From Deltaproteobacteria bacterium (GTDB taxonomy: Bacteria > Desulfobacterota > Binatia > UBA9968), in contig JAHFAO010000013.1 of the NCBI GenBank assembly GCA_023250515.1, positions 1 through 32,438 on the forward strand: DNA of 32,438 nt. Reading direction: 5' to 3'. Numbering within the stretch: position 1 is the stretch's first letter; each line of letters starts with the position of its first letter. Shown one piece after another: positions 7,727-15,596 of this stretch. Made by a program: the position numbers and the translations under genes. The notes under the pieces are model-generated. The model worked only from the letters and a program-made list of their open reading frames with translations, ran no database searches and was not told the DNA's origin.

Positions 7727-8470
7727 ATGCACCATGGCTTTGCTAAGTCGCTTGGCAGGTTAGCCCTGCTCATCACCATAGGGATCGGCATTTTTTTTAA
7801 AACCTGGAGTGCTCCTGTGATCGCCCATGCCGTCGAGGAGGCTGAAGAGTCTGTTGCCGGCGAAGACTTTGAACGGGATCCCTGGGAGCCATTCAACGAG
7901 ACGATGTTCTCGTTCAACCGCCAGGTTGACCGTTTCCTTGTAAAGCCCGTAGCCACGGTTTGGGATGCGGTCCTCCCGGATCCCGTCCAGAGGAGCCTCA
8001 GGAATGCGCTAGATAATCTCGCTGTCGTGCGGCGGCTTGTCAACAACCTTCTCCAGCTTAAACTCGTCGGCGCTGGCCGTGAGGTGGCTCGCTTCACCAT
8101 CAACAGCACGATCGGCATCGCCGGACTCTTCGATGTTGCAAAGGACGGGTTGGGCATCGAGCAGAGTGACGAGGACACCGGCCAGACAATGGGAGTTTAC
8201 GGCATTGGACCCGGCCCTTACCTGATCCTGCCATTTTTACCGCCGATGACGGTCCGGGATGGGATTGGCTACGCCGCAGACGGCGCTATGAACCCGCTTA
8301 ACTACTTTATCCCATTCGCAGCCACGGCGGGCATCCATGGCACAAATGCTGTCAACGAGCGGTCGCTTAATCTCAATAAGTTTGAGCGTGTTGAAGAGTC
8401 CGTTATTGACCTCTACAGCGCTGTTCGAAACGCCTATTTGCAAAGGCGGGCTGCAGCCATCAAGGAGTGA
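7727..8470 (+). CDS. mlaA: MlaA (VacJ)-family outer-membrane lipid-asymmetry protein
   Basis: MlaA removes misplaced phospholipids from the outer leaflet of the outer membrane and passes them to the Mla transport chain. The family signature is clear: [20 protein letters not shown] near residues 51-70, then the region with NLLQLK, and [19 protein letters not shown] towards the C-terminus. The open frame extends upstream to overlap the kinase stop, but I chose ATG 7727 because a strong AGGAGG lies at 7711-7716 with 10-nt spacing and because it begins directly with the signal peptide, giving 247 aa. That signal peptide lacks the lipobox Cys that anchors most MlaA proteins as lipoproteins (it reads SAPVIAHA), so this one may be cleaved by signal peptidase I. 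No mlaBCDEF genes are in the window. Confidence 0.9.
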   Translation: MHHGFAKSLGRLALLITIGIGIFFKTWSAPVIAHAVEEAEESVAGEDFERDPWEPFNETMFSFNRQVDRFLVKPVATVWDAVLPDPVQRSLRNALDNLAVVRRLVNNLLQLKLVGAGREVARFTINSTIGIAGLFDVAKDGLGIEQSDEDTGQTMGVYGIGPGPYLILPFLPPMTVRDGIGYAADGAMNPLNYFIPFAATAGIHGTNAVNERSLNLNKFERVEESVIDLYSAVRNAYLQRRAAAIKE

Positions 8471-8484
8471 CGAATCGGACTGCG

Positions 8485-9594
8485 ATGGCGAGGAAAGGCG
8501 AGTTTCTAGCGGGGAAGAAGATTGACCCCGAGCCGATCAACCCGTCAACTTCTATCACGGATTTGGTGGACAACAACTTTATTTCCTATAACGCCGGCCG
8601 GCTGCGTGAGGCCTGCAAGCTGTTTACTGACAAGATCCTTCAAGATGATGTCACCGTTGGCTTAAGTCTCAGTGGCGCCCTGACTCCAGCAGGCCTCGGC
8701 ATCTCCGCCCTTATTCCCCTCATCGAAAATGGTTTTGTAGACTGGATAGTCAGTACCGGAGCCAATCTCTACCATGACACGCATTTCGCCATGGGGCTTC
8801 CGATGCACCGTGGTACCCCCGACGCAAACGATGTGACCCTGAGAGAAGAAGGCATTGTCAGGATCTACGACATTTTTTTCAATTATGACATTCTGATCTC
8901 TACGGATGATTTCTTCCGCGAGATCCTCAAGGCCCCTGAGTTCCAAAAGGAGATGAGCACCTCGGAACTCCACTTCCTCGTGGGGAGGTATCTCTCTGAG
9001 CGGGAGAAGGTACTGGGAACAGAAAAAAAGTCCCTCTTGGCTACAGCCTATCAGTACGGAGTCCCCATTTACACCTCTTCTCCAGGAGACAGTTCCATTG
9101 GGATGAATGTGGCGGCATTGGCCCTGAAAGGAAACGGGCTTAAGTTTGACGTCTCTTTGGATGTCAATGAATCTGCAGCGATCGTACTTGAGGCCAAGCG
9201 GACCGGGGGAAGGAGCGCGGCAATCATCCTAGGAGGAGGCTCGCCAAAAAATTTCCTCCTGCAGACTGAACCCCACATCCAAGAGGTCCTTAGCCTAAAC
9301 GAGAAAGGGCATGATTACTTTATCCAGGTAACAGATGCCCGGGTAGATACTGGAGGGCTCTCTGGGGCTACACCGGGCGAAGCAGTCAGTTGGGGAAAGA
9401 TTGATCCAGACCAGCTTCCTGATTCTGTCGTCTGCTATGTGGACTCAACCATTGCCCTCCCCATCCTCACCGCCTATGCCCTGGCGGCACATCCTCCTAG
9501 GAAACCCAAGCGTCTCTTTGACCGCAGGGAGCACCTGCTAAAGAATATCGAGAAAGAATTCAAGGAAAAGTTCGGCAAGATCAAACTGCGGTAG
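8485..9594 (+). CDS. Deoxyhypusine-synthase-like protein
   Basis: A NAD-dependent enzyme of the deoxyhypusine synthase fold, 369 aa. In archaea and eukaryotes this family transfers the aminobutyl group of spermidine to a Lys of eIF5A. Bacteria lack eIF5A, and some bacterial homologues work instead as homospermidine synthases on free polyamines. Visible marks are [12 protein letters not shown] near the N-terminus, [26 protein letters not shown], and the catalytic-lysine region GEAVSWGKI with K305. ATG 8485 is chosen; a GTG at 8467 overlapping the mlaA stop is the alternative, but AAGGAG directly abuts that GTG. The gene shares a transcript with mlaA. Its substrate is unknown; putrescine could come from the agmatine pathway encoded at 15846-17856. 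Confidence 0.85.
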   Translation: MARKGEFLAGKKIDPEPINPSTSITDLVDNNFISYNAGRLREACKLFTDKILQDDVTVGLSLSGALTPAGLGISALIPLIENGFVDWIVSTGANLYHDTHFAMGLPMHRGTPDANDVTLREEGIVRIYDIFFNYDILISTDDFFREILKAPEFQKEMSTSELHFLVGRYLSEREKVLGTEKKSLLATAYQYGVPIYTSSPGDSSIGMNVAALALKGNGLKFDVSLDVNESAAIVLEAKRTGGRSAAIILGGGSPKNFLLQTEPHIQEVLSLNEKGHDYFIQVTDARVDTGGLSGATPGEAVSWGKIDPDQLPDSVVCYVDSTIALPILTAYALAAHPPRKPKRLFDRREHLLKNIEKEFKEKFGKIKLR

Positions 9595-9606
9595 ATGAAT
9601 ATAGTC

Positions 9607-9695
9607 CCAGGATGCCGGAGACAAATTTCCGGCATCCTGGACAGTCGCTACTCCAGATTAGAGGGAAACAGCCTAGGCTTTTTTTGTAGGCTGTT
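9607..9695. terminator. Two hairpins between convergent genes
   Basis: CCAGGATGCCGGA (9607-9619) pairs perfectly with TCCGGCATCCTGG (9628-9640) across an 8-nt loop. AACAGCCTA (9667-9675) pairs with TAGGCTGTT (9687-9695), and its loop contains seven T. They lie between the stop of the deoxyhypusine-synthase-like gene (plus) and the stop of the OmpA-type gene (minus), so they probably act as terminators in both directions although neither has a clean trailing T run. Confidence 0.6.
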
Positions 9696-9740
9696 CCATT
9701 TGCAGCGCGGGAGAGATTGCCTCTCCGCTACCGCTAAAGG

Positions 9741-10472
9741 TTACCGTCCTTGTCGTTGCTCTACTTGTGCGGTGCGTTTCTCTTCTGACGGAACGGCAAT
9801 AGCCTCTTTATAAACCAGAATCTCGATGCGCCGGTTTTTGTGCCGTCCTTCTCGTGTGCTGTTATCCGCCAGAGGGGCGCTCTTCCCGTACGACACCGCG
9901 GTCACACGGATAGGATCCATCTTCTTCTGGGTGATGAGATACCTTGCCACGCTCTCCGCTCTTTTCCGTCCCAACTCGTAGTTGTAGTCCTCAGCCCCTG
10001 TACCGTCAGTATGCCCAGCAATGAGGAAGATGGCGCCTTCTGTTATCTCAGCTTTGAGATCACTTAAAAAGCCATCGATCTCCCTTTTCGTTTGATCTGT
10101 CAAGGCAGCCGAGTTAAAAGCAAAATTCGCCCCCTCCTTAAGATTCAGGACAAATCGTCTTTCCAACCGAAGGTTGGCAAGGCTACTCAGAGCTTTTTCT
10201 GCCTTGGCATCAATCTGACCTAGACGACCCTCCATATCGTTCATCCGCCCCCCCATCTGGGCCCCCATCTGGGCCAGGCGGGAATCCGTAGCAGAGAGCT
10301 GTCCCCCTAACTTGTCAATCCGACCCTCTGCCGTAGAAACGCGTCCCTCCACGGGATTCATCTGTTCCCTAACCCAATCCCGGGTCGCTACGCATCCCTG
10401 CAAACCAAGCAGAAGGATCATGCCTAAGAAAAGCATGAAAGGAATCCTTCTATAATTTATATATCGTACCAT
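9741..10472 (-). CDS. OmpA-domain lipoprotein with coiled coil
   Basis: An outer-membrane lipoprotein that should tether the outer membrane to peptidoglycan. The start is the ATG at 10472, 6 nt after GGAGGT; a GTG one codon upstream is too close to that site. A hydrophobic signal ends in a lipobox, LQGC, with C27 as the lipidated Cys. It is followed by a coiled-coil linker of repeated EGRxxxxxxRxxxM-type heptads (about 40-110), including a short GAQMGGRM stretch. A C-terminal OmpA domain follows, with AGHTDGTGAEDYNYELGRKRAESVA, the peptidoglycan (diaminopimelate)-binding core. It resembles Pal but has a longer coiled linker, closer to Lpp-OmpA hybrids. No Tol genes are nearby. The next gene upstream on the same strand encodes a lone receiver protein 50 bp away. 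Confidence 0.9.
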   Translation of the reverse strand: MVRYINYRRIPFMLFLGMILLLGLQGCVATRDWVREQMNPVEGRVSTAEGRIDKLGGQLSATDSRLAQMGAQMGGRMNDMEGRLGQIDAKAEKALSSLANLRLERRFVLNLKEGANFAFNSAALTDQTKREIDGFLSDLKAEITEGAIFLIAGHTDGTGAEDYNYELGRKRAESVARYLITQKKMDPIRVTAVSYGKSAPLADNSTREGRHKNRRIEILVYKEAIAVPSEEKRTAQVEQRQGR

Positions 10473-10522
10473 CACTGCACCTCCCTTTCTTCTCTATCTT
10501 AAAATTTAGCTCCACCTTTTGC

Positions 10523-10867
10523 TCACAAATGCTCAGAAACCAAACTCATCAGCTCAATCTTGGAAAAAGGCTTTTTGAGAAAACTCACCTCGTGTCTTTT
10601 CTCCTCTTCCAGCTGCGACCGAAATTGGCTCAAGCTACCACTCATGTAGATTGTCTTTATCTTTGGGTTATGGGTCCTTATATGCTTCATCATTTCCAGG
10701 CCGTTTTTCTCAGGCATATGGATATCGGTTATGACTAGGTCCGGTCTGAAAAGCGTGTAGATCCAATATCCATCAGCACCATTGCGGGCCCTCATGACCT
10801 CATAGCCTTCGCTCTCCAGCATCTGCTGAAGAATAAAGGCCAACCCCTCGTCGTCATCTACAATCAA
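10523..10867 (-). CDS. Single-domain response regulator (CheY-like receiver)
   Basis: A stand-alone receiver domain of 114 aa with no output domain. It has the acidic pocket (VDDDEG), the phospho-acceptor Asp in DLVITDIHMPEKNG, a Thr/Ser switch (YMSGS) and the conserved Lys in FLKKPFS. The only usable start in frame is TTG at 10867. Upstream codons read ATA TAT ACG AAG GTT before it, so the usual first strand (KVLIVDDD) would be cut to MIVDDD unless translation begins at the ATA. A hairpin covers the leader, including the GGAAG stretch. It lies between the OmpA-type lipoprotein and the NtrC-type regulator, with 182 bp before it. Its kinase is not identifiable from the sequence; both kinases in the window are candidates. 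Confidence 0.82.
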   Translation of the reverse strand: MIVDDDEGLAFILQQMLESEGYEVMRARNGADGYWIYTLFRPDLVITDIHMPEKNGLEMMKHIRTHNPKIKTIYMSGSLSQFRSQLEEEKRHEVSFLKKPFSKIELMSLVSEHL

Positions 10868-10879
10868 AACCTTCGTATA

Positions 10880-10908
10880 TATTCGCTTCCTTTATCTGGA
10901 AGCGATAT
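10880..10908 (-). promoter_or_regulatory. Leader hairpin in front of the lone receiver gene
   Basis: On the plus strand CGCTTCC (10884-10890) and GGAAGCG (10898-10904) form a perfect 7-bp stem with a 7-nt loop, extended by AT pairs. In the minus-strand transcript the 3' arm contains GGAAG, the only Shine-Dalgarno-like stretch before the receiver start, so folding could block translation. There is no T run, so termination is less likely. Confidence 0.4.
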
Positions 10909-11049
10909 TTTACTTCAAAAGGCATACCAAGTTCTCTGGATCAAGCTAATCCATTGATTCTAAACGGTTTTTATTAAATGCTGGTTGGCTGCAGCAGTTC
11001 TTTATGAAGGAATTTTCCTACAGGGAAGGCGAAGGTAATTTCCTGCACT

Positions 11050-12432
11050 CTAATTAGATTTCTTAAAATCATCTACTTTCAGGTCATGTTTTTTAAGGAG
11101 ATCGTAGAAATCGGCCCTGTACTTCCCAGCAAGTCGTGCCGCCTGGCTCACATTGCCCTCACTGAGTTCAAGCAGATGGATTAGATAGCCCTTTTCGAAA
11201 GCATCTTTGGCCTCTTTGAGGGGTTTTAATGTGTCTTCGGCCATCTCATTTTTTTGAAAAGGAACTTTCGTCTGGAGAATAAGATCTTCGGTGAGGATAT
11301 CCTGCCGAGTCATGGCCACCGCATACTCAATTGTATTCTCTAACTCTCTTACATTTCCCGGCCATTCATGGAGCATAAGCCTTCGCATGGCCACAGGCGT
11401 CAGACCTTTTACATCTTTCTTCATCTGCTGGATGAACCTTTTCAGAAAATGTTCTACCAAAAGAGGGATATCCTCTTTTCTTTCTCTCAGAGCAGGCAGA
11501 TGTATGGGAATGACATGAATCCTATAATAGAGGTCCTCACGGAAAAAGCCGCTCTTAACTTCATCCTCTAGCTCCTTTTTTGTGGCCACAATAACCCTGA
11601 CATCCACCGCCACGGGTTTTCCGCTACCAACGGGATAGAATTGGCGCTCCTGAAGCACGCGTAGAAGCTTGGCCTGAATAGAGAGAGGCATATCTCCGAT
11701 CTCGTCTAGGAAGATGGTGCCTTCGTGAGCCTCAGTAAATAACCCTTTTGTGCTTCGCACCGCTCCGGTAAACGCTCCCTTTTCATGGCCAAAAAGCTCG
11801 CTTTCCAGCAATGTTTCAGGGAGGGCCGCGCAGTTTATGGCCACAAAGGGTTTGTCTTTCCTCTCGCTGCCCAGGTGAATGGCCTTGGCAATCAGCTCCT
11901 TTCCCGTGCCGCTTTCTCCGTAGATGTAGACCGTCGACTCGGTTTGGGCAATGCGGGATACCACCTCCAGCACCCTTTGCATCTTTTCGCTCTTGGCCAC
12001 AATGTTGGCGAAATCATACCTCTCTTCTAGCAGTCCCTTGAGCCTTTGGATCTCGGAGGTAAGCCTGCGTTTCTCCAGGGCCCTCTCGATTTGTAAGAGC
12101 AGTTCCCGAGGGTCAAAAGGTTTGGTGAGGTAGCTATAGGCTCCTCTTTTCATGGCCTCTACAGCACTTTCGATACTACCATGGGCGGTGAGGATGATCA
12201 CCGGCATCTCGGGGTTGATTAAATGCAACTCTTGCATCAGCGATATTCCATCCCGCCCAACAAGCTGCAAGTCAACAATGGATAGCTCAAAGACCTGCCC
12301 TCTGACTGCTTCTATGGCCTCTTTCTCCCTGAAGGCCGTTGCAACCTCGTAATTCGCTGATTCCAGCCTCATTCTTACCACCTCCGCGAGGTTCCTATCA
12401 TCATCCACTACTAAAATCTTTGCTGAGGACAT
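11050..12432 (-). CDS. Sigma-54-dependent response regulator, GlrR/QseF-like
   Basis: An NtrC-family enhancer-binding activator of 460 aa. It has an N-terminal receiver (acidic pocket at 10-12, phospho-acceptor D54, K104). The AAA+ domain has Walker A GESGTGK (172-178), the sigma-54 contact loop GAFTGA (219-224) and Walker B (FLDEIGDM). It ends in a Fis-type helix-turn-helix (NVSQAARLAGKYRADFYDLLKKHDL). All ATPase and sigma-54 contact motifs are intact, so it should open sigma-54 promoters when phosphorylated. AGAGGGAAA precedes the ATG. It follows a coiled-coil lipoprotein gene and a histidine kinase gene on the same strand, the order of enterobacterial qseE-qseG-qseF (glrK-yfhG-glrR). Sigma-54-type promoters in this window at 720, 4551 and 22302 are candidate targets. 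Confidence 0.93.
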   Translation of the reverse strand: MSSAKILVVDDDRNLAEVVRMRLESANYEVATAFREKEAIEAVRGQVFELSIVDLQLVGRDGISLMQELHLINPEMPVIILTAHGSIESAVEAMKRGAYSYLTKPFDPRELLLQIERALEKRRLTSEIQRLKGLLEERYDFANIVAKSEKMQRVLEVVSRIAQTESTVYIYGESGTGKELIAKAIHLGSERKDKPFVAINCAALPETLLESELFGHEKGAFTGAVRSTKGLFTEAHEGTIFLDEIGDMPLSIQAKLLRVLQERQFYPVGSGKPVAVDVRVIVATKKELEDEVKSGFFREDLYYRIHVIPIHLPALRERKEDIPLLVEHFLKRFIQQMKKDVKGLTPVAMRRLMLHEWPGNVRELENTIEYAVAMTRQDILTEDLILQTKVPFQKNEMAEDTLKPLKEAKDAFEKGYLIHLLELSEGNVSQAARLAGKYRADFYDLLKKHDLKVDDFKKSN

Positions 12433-12440
12433 TTTCCCTC

Positions 12441-13034
12441 TTATCTTGCTTTCTCCCTTTTCTTTTCTTCGATCTCAATATCTACCTCTTTTAACTTTTT
12501 AAACACTTGATTGAGCCTCTCATTCTCATCTTTCAGCTTTTTAAACACTTGATTGAGCCTCTCATTCTCATCTTTCAGCTTTTTAAACACTTGATTGAGC
12601 CTCTCATCCTCCTCTTTTAATTTCCTAAACATCTCATTTAACCTCTCATCCTCCTCCAGTATCCCGACCCAGATCTTTGCCTGCTCCACCCAAGGGCTTT
12701 TGGGGTAATCCTTGGTAAGTTTTCTGAAAAGGCTAAGGGCCTTGCCGTGATCTTTTTTAGGATTTCCAATGTGAGCATAGATCAGCCCCATATTGAAAAC
12801 AGCCTCGTCCCCCGGGGTTTGGTTAGCAGACAATGATAAAACCTTCTCGTGCTCTTTAAGGGAACTCTCGAAGTCGCCTTGCGCCAGGAGCTTTTTCCCG
12901 CGAAGGAGAGATTCACGGGCCTCTTCCCGCTCCCTTATCTGTTTTAAGACCGCACACCCGGAAAGAGAAAGAAAAATCAGGTTGGCAATACAAAAATAAA
13001 CGTACTTCCCTGCCCTGGTTTGCTTTCTGCCCAT
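12441..13034 (-). CDS. Coiled-coil/TPR-like lipoprotein in the QseG position
   Basis: A 197-aa lipoprotein. The signal peptide ends in a lipobox, LSGC (C27). A helical TPR-like segment follows (about 35-110: LLRGKKLLAQGDFESSLKEHEKVL ... GKALSLFRKL). The C-terminal third is a 14-residue tandem repeat (LKDENERLNQVFKK and variants, four copies), two heptads each, giving an uninterrupted charged coiled coil. Its 5' end overlaps the kinase gene by 58 bp in another frame, and its stop is 8 bp before the regulator gene, so the three are one operon. In enterobacteria QseG occupies this place as an outer-membrane lipoprotein that interacts with the kinase QseE. This protein is probably its functional counterpart, though I can claim positional rather than clear sequence homology. 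Confidence 0.8.
   Translation of the reverse strand: MGRKQTRAGKYVYFCIANLIFLSLSGCAVLKQIREREEARESLLRGKKLLAQGDFESSLKEHEKVLSLSANQTPGDEAVFNMGLIYAHIGNPKKDHGKALSLFRKLTKDYPKSPWVEQAKIWVGILEEDERLNEMFRKLKEEDERLNQVFKKLKDENERLNQVFKKLKDENERLNQVFKKLKEVDIEIEEKKREKAR
12495..12662 (-). repeat. 42-bp in-frame tandem repeat, four copies
   Basis: The unit begins CTTTTTAAACACTTGATTGA on the plus strand. Copies at 12495-12536 and 12537-12578 are identical. The third (12579-12620) differs only in its last part, and the fourth (12621-12662) is more diverged. It encodes the 14-residue coiled-coil repeat of the lipoprotein. Identical adjacent copies imply recent duplication and likely copy-number variation without frame loss. 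Confidence 0.95.
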
Positions 13035-14419
13035 ACCTTACCGCCATGCGATGTTATGATGTGTTTCACAATAGCTAAGCCCAATCCAGTTCCCTGAGTT
13101 GGGTATGAACCCGTAGAAATCGCCTGCTGAAACTTATCAAATATGGTGCCAAGCTTCTCCGCCGGTATACCAGCGCCCGTATCTGCCACTGAGACTTCCA
13201 CTCCCCCATCCCGATGTTGGGCAGAGACCGCCACCCGGCCACCATCAGGAGTGAACTTGACTGCATTTCCGATCAAATTTCGTAGCGCCTGAAGCATCCT
13301 CTCACTGTCCACCTTTATGATGGGCAGCTCCTCGCTGATCTTCGCCTCTAGGCTGATTCTTTTAGCTTCGACCAGAGGGCCTATCTCGATCATAGCCTTA
13401 TTGATGAGGGGAGCAAGGCTTGCCCGGTCAAAGGTATAGGTCATCATCCCTGCCTCCATCTTCGATAGATCCAACAAGGAATTGACCAGACCGATCAAAC
13501 GATTACTCTCTTCGGTTAGGATTGTCAAAAGCCTTTTTTGCTTGTCCGTTATCGGTCCCCCTATGCCCTCCAACAAGAGGCCTGTCCCTTCTTTTATAGA
13601 AGTCAGCGGAGTGCGCAACTCATGGGACAACGAAGAGAAAAAATCAGACTTCATCTTTTCCAGATCTCTAAGCTTGCTACACATGAGATTAAAAGCGCCC
13701 GCTAGCTCCGCTATTTCCGGTGGAGAGGAAAGGTTCAGATTGCCTCCAAAATCTCCTTCGGCAATTTCTTTGGTCCTTTTCTTTAAGATGGAGATAGGTT
13801 GGGTAATGCTTCTGGTAATAAAAAGGGAGATGGCAATGATGATAATAATAGCCACCCCCGCTATCAGCATGGCTACCCGATGGGCATCGGCTCCAGCGTC
13901 GGCTAATTCTTTGATCTTACTATACGTGCTTTCTTGACTATAGGCTCTCATTTTTTCCAGTTCCGCGATGATCCCATCCACAGCCCTTTCCTTTTCCTGT
14001 TTGTACTGGGCTTGAGGATATTTTTCACCCCTCTTGAGATATTGAACTTCCTCATCAAATAGGCTTTGGTAGCGTTGATGGTATTCTTTGGCAATCCTCA
14101 ATAATCCACTTGATTGAGATTCTGCTATGGAAATCGCTTCCTCGAGGTACCCATCGAAATCCCTTTTAAAGAGCAGAAATTGATCATAAAGAGCATTGTC
14201 CTGCGTGATGATGAATTTCCTTTCGTATCGGATCTGTGACAGAAGGGCATCTGTAAGTTTCTTCTCGTAGTCTATAATGCGATTGTCGATCTGCAGCACA
14301 GACCGGGTAACATCGTTAAAGCGGCGTAGCTGGACAATGGCGTAGGCGCCTACTGCGACAACGAGAATAAAAATTGCAAAATAACCAAGAATTAGGCGGG
14401 AAAATAGCGTTAGCCTCAT
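12977..14419 (-). CDS. Sensor histidine kinase, GlrK/QseE-like
   Basis: A membrane histidine kinase of 480 aa. I start at ATG 14419 (MRLTLFSRLIL), 7 nt after GGAG, rather than the longer open frame to 14464 that runs into the rmuC terminator. TM1 is at about 8-30. A four-helix periplasmic sensor (about 35-180) has many charged heptads and a YERKFIITQD motif, as in chemoreceptor-type or GlrK kinases. TM2 is at about 184-206 (MLIAGVAIIIIIAISLFIT), followed by HAMP. HisKA has H266 (LSHELRTPLTS), and the HATPase has NLIGNAVKF, DTGAGI and GTGLGLAIVKH. It heads the operon with the lipoprotein and the sigma-54 activator and is almost certainly the activator's cognate kinase. The stimulus is unknown. 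Confidence 0.92.
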   Translation of the reverse strand: MRLTLFSRLILGYFAIFILVVAVGAYAIVQLRRFNDVTRSVLQIDNRIIDYEKKLTDALLSQIRYERKFIITQDNALYDQFLLFKRDFDGYLEEAISIAESQSSGLLRIAKEYHQRYQSLFDEEVQYLKRGEKYPQAQYKQEKERAVDGIIAELEKMRAYSQESTYSKIKELADAGADAHRVAMLIAGVAIIIIIAISLFITRSITQPISILKKRTKEIAEGDFGGNLNLSSPPEIAELAGAFNLMCSKLRDLEKMKSDFFSSLSHELRTPLTSIKEGTGLLLEGIGGPITDKQKRLLTILTEESNRLIGLVNSLLDLSKMEAGMMTYTFDRASLAPLINKAMIEIGPLVEAKRISLEAKISEELPIIKVDSERMLQALRNLIGNAVKFTPDGGRVAVSAQHRDGGVEVSVADTGAGIPAEKLGTIFDKFQQAISTGSYPTQGTGLGLAIVKHIITSHGGKVWAESKPGQGSTFIFVLPT

Positions 14420-14430
14420 CAGAAAACTCC

Positions 14431-14464
14431 GTCCATTTGTACTGTTTGGCGATCCGCTCAACAA
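14431..14464 (-). promoter_or_regulatory. Possible promoter and activator motif before the kinase operon
   Basis: Reading the minus strand, TTGTTG (14464-14459), 17 bp, then TACAAA (14441-14436) is a weak sigma-70 match. The plus-strand 10-mer GTCCATTTGT (14431-14440) overlapping its -10 is identical to 4471-4480 in the second chaperone control region, hinting at autoregulation. The predicted start would leave only about a 10-nt leader, so this is tentative. Read-through past the rmuC terminator is the alternative. Confidence 0.25.
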
Positions 14465-14500
14465 AAAAGCGGCCTATGACTCTGGCAGGCCTTTTTTGTC
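14461..14500 (-). terminator. Intrinsic terminator at the end of rmuC
   Basis: On the plus strand an A run and GGCCT at about 14462-14475 pair with AGGCCTTTTTTGT at about 14487-14499, with an 11-nt loop. In the minus-strand transcript this is a GC stem with an A run before and a T run after, a good factor-independent terminator. It overlaps the last codons and stop of rmuC. Confidence 0.75.
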
Positions 14501-15580
14501 CCCGTCCGCTGCAAGGAGCTTTTGACCGAATTGGTCCAGGCGTTTCTCAGCATTCTGAAAGCTTGACTGCGCATAACCGAGATGCTTTCCTAACAAGCTA
14601 AATTCTTCCTTAAACCTGGAAAAGTCCCCGTCAAGCCGGCTGAGATACTGGAGGATCTCCTTGGCGCGCTCTTCAATTTTCATCCCTTTGAGTCCTAACA
14701 CAATGGCTTGGAGATAGGCATAAAAGCTGTTGGGAGAAACCGGGATGACCTTTTTGCTAAGGGCATATTGGCTGAGATTCCTCTCTCCTCCCATGGAGTC
14801 ATCCTTGATGATCGTCTCGTAATAGACATTTTCTGCCGGGATATACATGAGGGCAAAGTCATAGGTGCCCTCATCGGGCAGAATGTATTTATTGGCTATC
14901 GTGTCAATGTGTTTTTTCACATCGGCCACAAACTGTCTCCTTGCCTTGCCCTTCTCATCCTCTGTCATCCCCTCCTGCATTCGTTTGAAATTCTCAAGGG
15001 GAAACTTGGCATCTACGGGAACCAAAGATCCTCCTAGCTTGATCACCGCATCCACTTTCTCTCCGCTTTTGAAGGAAAACTGCGTGGCAAAGTGCTCCGC
15101 GGGGAGAATCTGGCCCAAGAGGTCGCTGAGAAAGAACTCTCCCAACCCGCCTCTTAGTTTTGGGGAGCGAAGGATTTGCTGGAGAGAGGCGATGTCCTTG
15201 CCCACCTCATAGATCTTTCGGTTCGCCTCCTCCAAGCCCCCCAGACTCTTCTGCACATTCCCCACTACACGGGCTGCGTTGTCCAGCCTTTCCCCCAGGC
15301 TTTGCTGTGTTTTTTGCATGATCTCCGCGTTTTCCTTCAACCTCTCGTTCACTTGAATGGATACTTGCCCCAACTGCTGGTGGATCAGCTGGGTGTTGCT
15401 ATCCAGCACTTGCGTGAACTGTCCCCGAAGCTGGTTGATCTGTTGCTGAATCAAGAGCAGGGACTGGTCTTCTTTTTTTTCTGAAAGGAGGGTCTGAAAA
15501 CGGCGCAAGAGAAGCCAGCCGAGGGCAGCGAAACCGAGAAAGAGAAAAAGAGTGAGGAGGATTGGATTAAGTGATTCCAC
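14474..15580 (-). CDS. rmuC: DNA recombination protein RmuC
   Basis: RmuC family, thought to be a nuclease that limits recombination at inverted repeats. It is 368 aa. An N-terminal transmembrane helix (about 7-25, ILLTLFLFLGFAALGWLLL) is followed by a long coiled coil (30-130, rich in Gln/Glu) and then the RmuC nuclease domain: the GGLGEFFLSDLL region, VDAVIKLGGSLVPVDAKFPLENF with its Asp and Lys in PD-(D/E)XK-like spacing, and DFALMYIPAENVYYE. It begins with GTG (15580). A small hypothetical gene ends 16 bp upstream on the same strand, and the terminator sits over the stop codon. Confidence 0.92.
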   Translation of the reverse strand: MESLNPILLTLFLFLGFAALGWLLLRRFQTLLSEKKEDQSLLLIQQQINQLRGQFTQVLDSNTQLIHQQLGQVSIQVNERLKENAEIMQKTQQSLGERLDNAARVVGNVQKSLGGLEEANRKIYEVGKDIASLQQILRSPKLRGGLGEFFLSDLLGQILPAEHFATQFSFKSGEKVDAVIKLGGSLVPVDAKFPLENFKRMQEGMTEDEKGKARRQFVADVKKHIDTIANKYILPDEGTYDFALMYIPAENVYYETIIKDDSMGGERNLSQYALSKKVIPVSPNSFYAYLQAIVLGLKGMKIEERAKEILQYLSRLDGDFSRFKEEFSLLGKHLGYAQSSFQNAEKRLDQFGQKLLAADGDKKGLPES

Positions 15581-15596
15581 GATTTAGGATTGTGGG

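Noticed and set aside
12495-12662. Tandem repeats considered as a CRISPR array
   Set aside because: The units are directly adjacent with no spacers and encode an in-frame coiled coil. No cas genes are present.
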